From positions 1,071,268-1,135,267 of the forward strand of contig VXAZ01008120.1 in NCBI GenBank assembly GCA_013399875.1: a DNA stretch of 64,000 nt. The letters are read 5' to 3'. The notes below the pieces were generated by a model, which saw only the letters and a program-made list of their open reading frames with translations, did not search any database and was not told the DNA's origin. The position numbers were made by a program, and so were the translations under genes. Below are positions 35,601-47,000 of the stretch, one piece after another. The number at the start of each line of letters is the position of its first letter. The stretch's first letter is position 1. The stretch is from Gymnorhina tibicen (Eukaryota > Chordata > Aves > Passeriformes > Artamidae).

Positions 35601-37187
35601 AATGCTATTTAGCCTCCATACCAAAGAGATGCTTTCATCTGTTGATGCATTTCTGAGTCAAGCACCACCATCATCAGGTACTGATTGTTAGCCAACTTTG
35701 ATATGATTTTGGCTGTAAGCATATGGTACCTAACAAGCCCTATTTTTTTAATGTGAGATCTAAGCCATGTTTTGAACCTCGCTGGTGTCCAATGACTCAT
35801 GTCTTTTCATCCAGTGCTACAAAGACTCTTGGCTACTCATTTAAAAGTGAGCAGCAATTAGATTACTTCTTTGTTTTTAGGTAATGTCTTAAAGCTTAAG
35901 GCTTAAGTGAATTAATACTTGATAATAGGAATAGATTGACTTCAGTTTTTTTTTTGCAACATACCAGGTTTTCCTCAAAGTGTACTTAGAGATCAACATT
36001 TCTGAAAAGATGGTTACTAAGGATTATTATTTACAGTGTATTTTATTTTTAATAATGATCCTCAGCTAGGAGTCTCTCCAGATGCCATGACCATAGTTAA
36101 ATAGCACAATACAATAAAGATAAAAACTTCTTTAATTATTTTTAATAGGGCTTTAGTTGGATTACAGAATGTCACTGAAATAATAATAACATGAAATAAA
36201 AGATTTGTTTCTCTTTGTGATTTTCCAAAGCCAGTGATCTGCAACTGCCTGTTAGCTGTTACACAGTTGTGTCTCTAGGTATGCATTTAATATTTTTAAT
36301 GTGCCCTTGATTATTCCAACATTTTTCAGGTTCTGCATGATAATCAAGGCTGTGTTAGAAGGAGCTGATCTAATCCCAGCTGATGTCAAAGCCAAACCCA
36401 GCACTAAATACTGAAGGCAACATTGTAGGTCTTCTAAATCAGTATTTACTGGAGGGAAGCCGTGCATCTCCAAATTGGACAGCAGAGTTTTTCCTCTGTT
36501 GTTTTCCATTATGTTGTAAAGAAGAATTTCCCCACCTTTTTGGTTTTGATGACCCATTTGGAAAACTTAGATTTAACTGGCCTCATGATAGAAAAAAGTC
36601 TGTTTAAGATTCCCCTTAGCTCATTCCCATTGTTTAACCTCTCAATAATGACCTTTTCTCCTCGTGGTTCACTTATAATGTGGTCTGCAGGACAGAATCA
36701 CAGGAGTTAGCACAGGTACTCAGACTCAAGGTGACTGATAACCTGAAATATTCCTTAAAAATCGTCTTCATAGGGAAATATATCAGTCAGCAAATACTAG
36801 AGAAATAGATAAATAACTAAACAGTGGATGAATAGATAAATAGGCAAACAGTCGGAAAGATCTATTATGCCATCCTTAATTCCCTGACAATGCAAAATAT
36901 CTTTTACTTAAGATTCTTGCTAGTGTTTCTGCCATTATTGATTTAAAGTGCCAAGCAGAAGTATCTGGATGAAAATAGTCATCAAGCGCTATGTATTACC
37001 ATCAATGGTTACAAAAATTCTCCTTCTCATTTTCTCCCTATCCTACAAAGTCTGCATGATCTCATGGGTTTTTTCCTGTTGCATTTCCCCAGCACTTGAT
37101 TCAGTTGTATTTTTATTGGATGTAATAAAAATGACCTGAACAGACATGTGGAGAACTTGGGAAGGGGATAGGATGATGTTATCATAA
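32690..37187. other. Unique AT-rich DNA, no gene seen
   Basis: About 4.5 kb without a recognised repeat family. There are a T run near 34196-34206, an A13 run at 35018-35030, and a degenerate 'gataaata' patch at about 36800-36845. The open frames (34349-34702, 36252-36557 and others) show no domain. Confidence 0.45.
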
Positions 37188-37203
37188 TATATATATATAT
37201 ATA
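37188..37203 (+). repeat. (AT)8 microsatellite
   Basis: Eight AT dinucleotides form a simple dinucleotide run. Confidence 0.9.
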
Positions 37204-37699
37204 GACCAGAGCATTTTGTTAAGAATTTAATTATCATTTTCCAGTGCCCGAGGCACTTATCTCATGGACATCTTCAGAATAAATGTCTGAGCTAACATCT
37301 GAACTAATCCTACCAGGCTCCTTTTGTGAGCAATGAGAGAACATCAGTTTTCTCACCTGAGTTAAATATTTCCTTCAGCATAAGTTGAATCACATCCTAG
37401 GAGTGACTATTTTTCCCCATTTGTTATGAAGCTGGAGTACAAGAGCCATCAGTGAAAGGGTCACACTGTAGACATATGCAGTCAGATGAGAGCAATTCTA
37501 TCCTCATATGTTCCAGCTTTTGGTAGGACTTCGAGGAAAACTCAGTTTCACCAAACCTGGATGGAAAACAAGGGTCATAGTACCTAATCCGATACTGGCA
37601 AGCACTAAGATGTCTTATTCCTGGTTCTTTGTTTTTCAAATCTGATTTTGTAGTCAAGAACCTATGGCAGGATCCTATATCTCCTTCTTCTACAATAAA

Positions 37700-38290
37700 T
37701 GCTTTCAGTTAGTCATTAGTGTTCTAGGTGATTTTTGAGTGTCAACTATTCCAGTCTCTTCCTTTAAAAGAGAGATAATACTTTCCTTTTGTTGTGCTGC
37801 TGTCAGGTGAAGACCATCCATCAGTGTGAGGCACCAAACTGTGAAGGAGATGTTACTAGCTCTGTTCCACATCTTGTGCTGCAGCATGGTCTTAGAGACA
37901 ATTTCTAATCACATCTGCAACAAATTGATTTGAGCTGTAAGCATTTTGGAGTATTTCATACTGTAAATGGAAATCCTCCTATAGTGCCAAGCTCTAAAAG
38001 CTAGTTGCATAAAAAATTCTATTTGAAGTGGGGATTTTTCCTCAAATAATGCGAATCTGACATTGCTTCTGATTACTTCTCATCAAAGGCTCATCTTTAT
38101 CTGAGGCCTTTGCTCCAGTTCCTTATTTTCTCCCCTTCTTCCTCTGTCTCTGCATACATTTTAAAGTCTAATTTAGGTTTCCAATACCATACTAAATGTT
38201 ATCTGTTCCTTTAGATCCTTATTTAACTGTTCTTGTCTTAATTTCATCTCTTGCAATTGTAACTCATTATTCAGGTTATTTCTCACAAGA
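37700..38290 (-). pseudogene. Decayed coding-like stretch, origin unknown (minus strand)
   Basis: Reading the minus strand from 38290 to 37700 in one frame gives about 197 codons with fewer stops than expected for such AT-rich DNA. The first part is rich in Leu, Gln, Glu, Lys and Asn and looks like a short coiled coil ('NELQLQEMKLRQEQL'). The last open part is 60 codons at 37705-37887 ('HLTAAQQKESIISLLKEET'). I recognise no domain. It could be an old retroelement or endogenous-retrovirus remnant, or a processed pseudogene. No long terminal repeats, primer-binding site or poly-A tail could be tied to it. It is broken by several stops and has no function to propose. Confidence 0.18.
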
Positions 38291-39460
38291 TTGATTTGAG
38301 TATCAGGGGATCATTTACTTTTCCATTATAACAGCCACTTCAGGTTATAAATTCTGACTGTAAGGAGAAAATGTGCTTATCAGTTTTGTCAGCATTTGTG
38401 TGAAACAGGACTGGGCTTGTGCTGCAGAGACTTTCACGACTGATACAATTTCTGTCTTTGTATTTTCTGTGGCTGATCCTGCTGGTGCATCTCCTGCATG
38501 CTGAAGTGCAGAGGAAAACACTTGATCTTTGTTGCTGTTTTTCTGATGTGAACTGAGTATATGCCTGAAGTGAGAGGATCTTTCGATCTCATGCCTGTGT
38601 TAAGAGCTGCTACTTGGGGGAGCAGATGGTTCAGGTGATAACTAGCTAAAGCTTATGCTGCTATTGTTGGAAGCAATTATGGCTTAATTTTCTGTGCGTC
38701 GCATCTTTAAATTTCCAAGTGTTTGCTGGAGGCTGCTGCCATTTTGTGTTCGTTTCAGACAGCATATGTTGCAGAAGGTCCTCTGCTCTCCACCATGGGG
38801 GCTTTTGTTCTTCCTTTTTGTTTAGCTTTTCCTTCATACAAATTAAATTTTTGATGGAATGAAGCAGGAACTGATCTTTGGGCATGTAATGAGAATGTCT
38901 ATGGAGACTCCCAAGCTGTGTTTCTGGCTTGAAACAAGCTAGATTCATAGGAATCAGTAGCAAACACTAAAGCTCCTTCCCAGTTTGGAGGTACAAACTT
39001 AGAAAATTATGATCTAAATTGCTTCCCAGCCCTGGATATGTCTTACCAGTTATTTTAGGAATCTCTTCAAGCAACGCATTGAGTATTGTTTGTCTGATAC
39101 TCAATCTTCCAGGTCAGGCATTTTTCCAAGCATTAGCAGACAGGGGTTGTAGGGGTTTAGTTTGATATTAGCATTGGATTTCAGGGGAGAGTCCCCAAAT
39201 AAATGAGTGACGCCAGCTTTGACTCCACAATTACTATCATCATAGCTGTTATTTGGTTGCCCCCTCTTGGCTGAACTCAGGATGGTTTCATTAATTTTCA
39301 TTACCAAGGAAACACAGACTTTGGCCAAGCCTCAACCAGGTGTCATGGACTTGTCACAGTTTTGTGGCAGCACTGAGATATTCACCTACCCGAGTTGCTT
39401 AAAATCAGGGTCTTCCTTGTTATAAAAGTCCTCCACACAGTTTCTGTCTATCTGCCAAGC
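38291..39460. other. Unclassified sequence between coding-like stretch and GC-rich patch
   Basis: Minus-strand open frames here (38661-38963, 100 codons; 39101-39328, 75 codons) are polar, Lys/Gln/Trp-containing and not recognisable. They might belong to the same old element as 37.7-38.3 kb, but I see no motif that proves it. Confidence 0.25.
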
Positions 39461-39880
39461 CCGAGGGGGCACCACCAGCCCTGCCTACCCTTGTCCAGTC
39501 TTTCAGGGCTGCTCTCACCCTGCCCATGGCCCAGGACCCTATGGTAGTCTCCTAGGGACACCAGCTCCCGCCCCAGCAACACCCAACAGGGCTGGGCTGC
39601 AGCTCTCCACAGCCCTGCCCCGCCCAGACCCACCAGCCCTTGTCTCAGCCTTGCCTTGGCCTCCCCATCCTCAGGGGACATGCCCAAAATGTCCTGGGCT
39701 GGGCCTGCCCCAGTGCCCCTCAGGCTGTAGGGGTCCCCCCCTGCCAGCCCAGGGATCCCCTGCAGTTCCCAGCACTCCCGATCCTGGGGAGCTGCTGGCC
39801 CACACGGTGCCATGGCTCCATCCACTCTATTCCTAACTGGAAAGCTGCTCAGTGCTCGTGTGGTCTGCACTCACATCCCA
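39461..39880. other. GC-rich patch, unclassified
   Basis: About 0.4 kb of strongly GC-rich sequence with sharp edges ('cttataaaag'-type AT-rich DNA on the left at 39421). It is rich in 'ccagccc', 'gggctggg' and 'ccctgcc'. Both strands are open over long runs (140 codons on minus at 39448-39870), which is expected where AT-rich stop codons are rare. It resembles the 2.8-3.1 kb patch in composition but I could not align the two. It may be an inserted repeat or part of a terminal repeat. Confidence 0.35.
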
Positions 39881-42800
39881 CAACAGTCAGGTTTTAGTGC
39901 TGGTTTTGTATGAGTGATTGCTGGGGAACAGCTGGCACTCTTAAAATGAAACACAGAATATCTTGTTAATGACTTGTCACCATTTTTCTTCTTTGCTTTA
40001 TGGGTCAGGGGAAAGCAAACAGCTTCACGGGTGTGTGCAGAAGGGCCCGGCAGCCTTTCCCAGCATCCAGATGCTGAAATGACAGTGATTAACCACAGTG
40101 CCTGAAACTGAAACTGCGCAGAGCACGCTTCAACTGTGGGGGCACATGGACATCTACTGAGTAAGAGACGTGACATATCTGGAGGGGAGTGGCAAAGTGG
40201 CAGAAAAGTTTGCCAGCAAACATCTCTCTTGCCAGTTATTTACCCGGCTAATCCTGCTTGGAGCAAGCCTTGTCTGTGCAACCCTCAGTGGCAGCACACT
40301 GGCTCAAAGGGCTCCCTGTACTGCAGTCGCTGCAAGGCTTGGGCTGGTGTTAGCCCTGGGGATAAATCCTTCTAAGTGACCCTGAAGCAGACAACCCCAA
40401 AAACCGGGGAGCTCTGAAGCCGCAGGTTTTCTCATACAGGCTTCAGATCAGGTCGTTTGGTACTAAGCTGCTGTTTTCCCAGAGAAAGCTCCCGACTATA
40501 CTAAGCCCCCTGATGTTGCACTGGAAATGCCATCTGCTTTAAAACACAAACTGAACATAATTCTCAAAATAAAAGTCCTTTACACCTATGTCATGTAAAA
40601 AGGAAAAGCAGGAAGAACCCACAGGCAGCTGTGGATAAAAAGACTGAACTGGAGTAGGAGTGCACCAGGTGTGACAGACAGAAATCTAAACATTTTCTCA
40701 GTCCAATATGAATATTAAGAGATTGCAAGATTACTGGATTTGCATCTCAAGGGGACAGAAATCTTCTATTTTTTTAGCAAGTGGGGAAAAAGGAGAGTGT
40801 AAAGATCACTTGCTTGGCTCACCAGGAGTAGGCTGCTGCACTACAAGACACACCACTGCCTCGAGTCAAATGAGCTTAACTAGTCCTTTATTTGGGAGGA
40901 ACAGGAGTGTTCTGTGCTTCTCTTCAAATCAGTAGAGGAAAAAAGGGATGTGTGTTATGCCATCTCTATCTCTACCATTAAAAGTCTCTTTAGAGATATA
41001 TCTGTCTGATCATTAGAAAATCTTCCCAAATGAGTGATGTAGGAGAGAAATCCTCTGGCCTGAGCTCAGAAGAGCAGTTTATGTCCTAATTCGCCCGTTC
41101 AAAATCTAATGGGAGACAAATGCCTAGGGGCATTAAGTACTTAAAGGCATTTTTGGATCTGAGCTCTTCTTCCTTTTATTAGTACACTAACTCTTTATAG
41201 TTATCTAGTTTATTAAGAAACAACATGTTTTACATGGAATTTTATAAAATTCGTATACTGTTTAAATACTAGATGAGAAAAGCACCTAAGGAGCCATGCT
41301 GTTTTCTTGGGTGTAAAGAAGTATTCAGGCAGTAACTTAAAGCCATATCATGTGCTCAGTTCAGAGCTGTTCCAAGCTACCTGCTGCATCTGCATCCGTA
41401 TGTACAGCATATGGCATCTAACAGCTGCATTTGAACTGTTGCAGCAATTTTATGGAGATGTGTTCCTGAGATTGTTTCCACCCTGTGGCAAATGAGGGAT
41501 GTGCAGGTTTCTGAGCATAATTCCATCCTAGATTCAGAGATGTCTCCTGTTAAGCCAGTCTCTCTTACTCATCAGTTATCACTTATGCTCCCATTTGTAC
41601 TGAGCCATAAGCTAATAAATGCATGAGCCTTGTGTGGTGCAGCGAATGCACTGATGAACAGGAAGATAAAGTACCTTTAAGAATATTCTAGTAAAATGAC
41701 CCATCAAATCTGTGGATGCTAAGCCATGTCACAAGGCCAAACGGGCTCATTCAATGCTCTGTCGGCTGAGAGGAACATTAAAAACCAACACCTAATTCCC
41801 GTCACCACCAGTGGGATTTTGTTCCCTAAAAATGGATGTCTATTATTGTTTTAGATACCCATCTGTATTCAAATTAACTGCACAACTGAAGGGAATGGGA
41901 GTTAAAACAGGCTTACTTTGCCTTCCAGTTGTCAGTTCATGAAGGCATGTCCTCCCACAGGTCTCACATTCTCCCAGCCCCATTAAAATACTTGATATGC
42001 ATCTGGGCATTCAGAACAGAGTTAGACATCTCTGTTATCTAACTCCGAATTTTGGAAAATGCTATTGCTGCACAAGAAAAAAAAGAAAAAACATTTTTAA
42101 TACCAACTCTGACAATGTTCCCTGAATCAACCATTTTCTTTCTGGTCCCATAAACAGGGAATAAATGTTAAATCTTTAATGGGGGAAGAGTGGGGAAGAA
42201 GAGGTGATGTGAATGATACTTGCCATTTCAGAATACCTAATTGTCTAAAAGTGGAGAGTTACTTTCCAAAAACTTTGTGTCAGATTCTGAAGGTCAGGGG
42301 AAGGCTGGAACGTAAATCTTTTCTCAGAGCTTCTCAATTGTTGGTTACAGAGAGATTCTTAATCCCTAAGGCACCTGATATTCTCCATCTACCCCACAGA
42401 CAGCATCATTGCCGTATGTGGAGGAAAGCCAGAGATTTGCATCAACATGAGCTCTAAAAAATTTGACTTCTAGGTTTTTAAGGATTTGATTCCCAGTTTC
42501 ATGTTTGTTGAAATATTATTGAGTAGTGAATATAGATGTATGTTATGTACTTAGAGTGTACATTTTATGGTTTTACATATTCAGTGTGTATCTATAAATA
42601 AGTTGCATATATATTATGTGTATAAAGAAAAAAAAGAGAAAGCTATGTAGCACTGATTGCATATATACTCATGATTGAGTTATTGCTCACTTTATTTTGT
42701 ATTTGTTGACATATTTCTTATAAATCAACTTTAACTTCCTTAGACTCCACAAGCAACATCCACAAGTCACAGAGCAAGGATCTGGAAGTCAAAACTTCAT

Positions 42801-43917
42801 CTTAAGTTCAGCTGTCTCTAAAGCTCAGACCAGATTTCCATATACTGCTGTGTACCTATCCTGAGAGAAGGAATTCTTTTTAGCATCAAGCTCATTATTT
42901 CTTCCTGATTTTCACATGATCACAATTGTTCTTTTCACTTCCCATTTCTAGACGGTCCTGAATGGGAACTATGTCAAAAGTTCAAGAACTTTGGCGATAC
43001 AAGCCCTCCTCAGATGATCATCTTGGTCTTCATCTGATCTCAGAGCTTCTTATTACGCTCTCTGAGGTGGCCGGATTGCTTTCCCAAATGGAAAGCAACA
43101 TATAAATTCATATATTTTGGACTCTCTGTGAAATTACATCGCAGTTATCACTACAATATTTGAGGTTATAGCCACCAATAGCTAATGGCTAGGGCAATAA
43201 ATTGTCATAGTATGACTTCAATATTGCTTTCAATGAGAACATCGGATAGTGATTATGTAAACCAAATAATACTGGCCCATACAGGACTCGAGTTATTCTG
43301 TTCCTGCATGTAAAACATTACTCAGCATCTTATTGCAGTGCTCAATCTCTTGGATTATCCTTGAATTGAAAGTAACAAGAAAAACAATGTAAATGTCCAA
43401 CAGGAGATTTGTGTTTGTAGAATTTACAATAATTACTATTACTGTCTCTAGCAAAATCTGATTTTGCTTGCATAATTTTAAAAGGCATAGTCTTGTGTTT
43501 AAAAACTAAGATGTATTTGGTCATACAAAGACCTCTTATTTTCAGTCCTTCAGATACTTTGCAACAGCCTTAAGGGTATCAATACACCTGAAATCTGCAG
43601 TGACACGATCATGGACAACCATTGGTTTCATTTTTGGAAACATCTGTGGACAGTAACCTCTGGTTGTGAGTAAGGGGCCTGTGATGCAGACCAAGAAATG
43701 TGCAAAGAAGTCTACAAAGCTTCTATCAAACTTGTTTGGAGGAAATATTTTTGTCATGGCTTTTCAATGCATGGAATATGACACTTCCACCAGCTTAGTC
43801 CAAAAGGCATTAGTGTGCTAACTCAGGTGGTGAGGCTAGTATTCCATCTGGGTGACCAGATTGGTTTCTCTAACAGAAAGATTGGATGTAGAATCCATGA
43901 AAATGAAACCTGTGTTA
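39881..43917. other. Unique DNA, no gene seen
   Basis: About 4 kb without a recognised repeat. A perfect ISRE-type word, GAAACTGAAACT, lies at 40104-40115. Sequence at about 41600-41920 has the balanced, stop-and-word-rich texture often seen in conserved non-coding DNA, but I cannot test conservation. Confidence 0.4.
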
Positions 43918-44005
43918 GGTTTGAGTGTTTGTGTACATGTGGTTTTGTGTCTTTTGGGGGTTTTCTTTGGCTTTGTTTTGTTTTGTGGTGTTGTGGGGTT
44001 TTATA
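43918..44005 (+). repeat. G/T-rich low-complexity tract
   Basis: Nearly 90 bases are almost free of A and poor in C on the + strand ('gtgtttgtgtac', 'ttttgggggttttc', 'tttgttttgttttgtggtg'). No fixed period was found. The opposite strand is C/A-rich. Confidence 0.7.
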
Positions 44006-47000
44006 GCAGATCAGATTAGATAAACTCTGATGTTTCCTTTTGTCCTTAAAAATGTTTTCCTTCCTCTCTTTTTGGAAGAAATTTGTAATGTTTGCCTTTC
44101 TTCCAGTAATTAGACACCTCCTTCAGCTGCCACAACTCTTTAAAGATGTTGGAGAGTGACCTTGCACTGGCAGCTCCTTCAGCACTTTAACAATGTTCAT
44201 TAGTAACAAATTAATGAGAAGAATTCCTGTCAGAGTAGTGTGATTGGATGCTTCAATTTACAGATATCACTTGGCTGTTGAATGTCTTTACTCCACAGTT
44301 TGTGAGGACCTGTGGTTGAAACATCAGTGCTTTCTCAGAATGTAAAACTCAGTAAATGAACGTTAACATTAACCACATATTAATATTTGAATTAAACAAA
44401 TTGAAGTGTTGTGTGGCTTGCAAATCTCACAGAACTGATGTCAATGCTCTTGATATGGTGCAATGTCCACAGCAAACACCAGCCTGGCTCAAAGAGGTAT
44501 GGAGGTGTGCACTGGAGAGGACTGCTTAGGGAAAGACTGGTTCCTTAGCCCAGGACCTGTGATGAGGATTAGTTAAAACTAAGGAGGTAGATTTTAGCTG
44601 TCTGGGGGAAAGCTGTCCAGTGTTGCTAGATTAAAATACACCGACGTGACCACATGTTTTCTCAGTGTGCTGAAAATATGAATCACTCGTCTAGGCAACA
44701 GTATGGTCCAAAGCAAGGAATTGGCTGGCATTCAACACATCCCATTTTACACATACCGGGAGTGAGATAAAGCTGATCTTAGAGGAGCCAGCCTCAGCTG
44801 TGTTCTGGATGTATCTTTTTCTCCCCATCTCCTTCCCTCTCCCTCACTGACAGTTTTCACTTAGCTTTCTTAGTTAAATCTGAAAATTAAATGGGGCAAG
44901 TCCAGACTTGTGTGATTATAGGAAGTTATCAGGGCTGTGTTCTCTTCTCAGCTGCTGTGTCTCTGGCTACTCTGTTTTCCCATCTGTGAAATGAAAGGAG
45001 TACTTGCACAGCTTCTGATGTATTTGATGCTCTGCAGGTGAAAAGTGCAGTGCTGTGAAATGTTGTGACTGTACAGCAACATTTACGCTTGTGGAATGAT
45101 GACTACATAAAAGTTTAGAGTCTTACCACTACCCTGCAAGATAATATGTATGGAGCACTATGAATACAAACCACTTGTTTGGCTGCCTGATAGAACTCTT
45201 GCTAATGTAACAGCTTAGATAATCTAAATACTCCCTTTGGGCAGATACCAAGGATATTTAGTTTATCGCTCTTCTGCAGAAATGAACACTGGACCATTAA
45301 AATAATTGATTTTTAATAAAATCTGATGGAATTTATGCTGGTTTTTTGTTTTTTTTTTTTTTAGGAAAGAATGAAGGAATTAGCATGGTTTCTACTGTTT
45401 TCTAGTATTTCTTCTTACCTTCATAGTTTAAGGGGGCTGACAAAAAGAAAGAACCAAAAGGTTACCTTGTAAATAAATTATGGTCTGAGAAGTTTTCAGT
45501 CTTAGCAGGACTCAGTGAATAAATTACACCTGTTTCCTCTGCCTGAAAAGTAACCAGTATTTAATTATTTCACACGTATATTGGAAAATTAAACACTTAT
45601 TAATACTTCAAAAGCTTTATGAAATTTCTCAATTAGAACACATAAAATTGAACAGCTTTATACTATCATAATCATTATTTATAGTGAAGGAATTCTTCAG
45701 TTTTGGATGTTCTTGTTCCTGTAAGTGTTTTCTAGTTTTGGTTGTCTCTAAATTTCCTAAACATAAAGGGGCTGGTATGTGAATGTTTTATGAATACTAA
45801 TAGTTCCTCAACTGTTTTGGTGCAAATAAATCTCATGTTATTGTGATGTCATACATGTGACTTTTCTGTGGTCTGCACTTTTGCATTTCAAGGAACTTGC
45901 TATCGATTCGAGAAGGTGACATTTTATGTTGATTTTGAGATGTAGGATGGTCCAGAGGAGAGGCATGTGCTATCCCTTTTCCCAAGAGAACTTTTTTCTT
46001 GTCTCCTCTTTTTATTTTTCCTTTTTTTTTTGCCTTGCCCCTTAGAGTCATTGAGGATATGAAAAGAAAAACACAATTCTTTGTTTACAGCAAATACAGC
46101 ATTAATGTGTATCTTTCTCTTTGCATTTTCTTTCTGATCTTCCGGTGTGCAGAGCAATTTGCCTGCTAATTCATTTACAGCTGCTTTTGTGAACCTGTCT
46201 GAACACCCAGTAGAATAGGAAAATTTGCAAGCATAAACATGCAGAAATGTTTCCTGCACTAGCCATTTAGAATGATAAAGTGGCATCTCCAGCAGAAGGA
46301 TTACACGCGTGTGTAGCACTGTGACAGTGGCTGAGCAAAGGGCTCATGGGATCCTTTGGCTGCTCAGGGGTCAACTCGAAGGCAAGATCACATCTGCCCT
46401 TTTGGCTGGACCAGATCAACTGGAGACATCCTTTCTCCATATTAGAACCTTTCCTTCTTCCTTTCATCTCTTGCAGCTATCCCATGAGTTACCAGGTGCT
46501 AATTTCTAACCTCTTCTAGTCAGAGTGGCTATTTCTGTGGCTGGCCTTTGCTGATCTTCATGGTTTTGCCTTATAGAAGCAGGTGAGCCAGCATAGCTGG
46601 TGATGGTCCCTGGGATGAAGAATCTATTAATTTAATATACCTGTGAGTGAGGAGAAAGATTGAGCAAGCTGCTGCCATGGGGCAGAGACTCATCATAGAA
46701 ACTGATCCTGAGCCCTCAGCATGGCCATGACCCAAATCGTGATGCCAGACCCTGCACCATGCCAAGCATCCACTAAGAGGCACCGTTTTGCACTGCATTT
46801 TCTGGGATGTAATACACCTATGTACTGTCAGCACAAAACAGTAACCTCACAGATGAATAGAGCTTCTCTGTTGCCATACTGTGGGTGGAGACATCAATTC
46901 TGCTTAGTTTGGTACTTGTATACTCGCAGGCACTTGTCATTCACCTGCTCTCTTGATGGTTTCTCCACAGTTTTATTTTGCCTCTTCCTCCAGGCAGGGA

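Noticed and set aside
39448..39870. 140-codon minus-strand open frame as a gene
   Set aside because: It lies in a GC-rich patch where stop codons are rare. No splice or domain evidence was found and the opposite strand is open too.
45342..45362. Poly-T runs (also 55657-55673) as tails of minus-strand processed pseudogenes or SINEs
   Set aside because: No gene-derived or SINE-like body could be seen on the side where it would lie.
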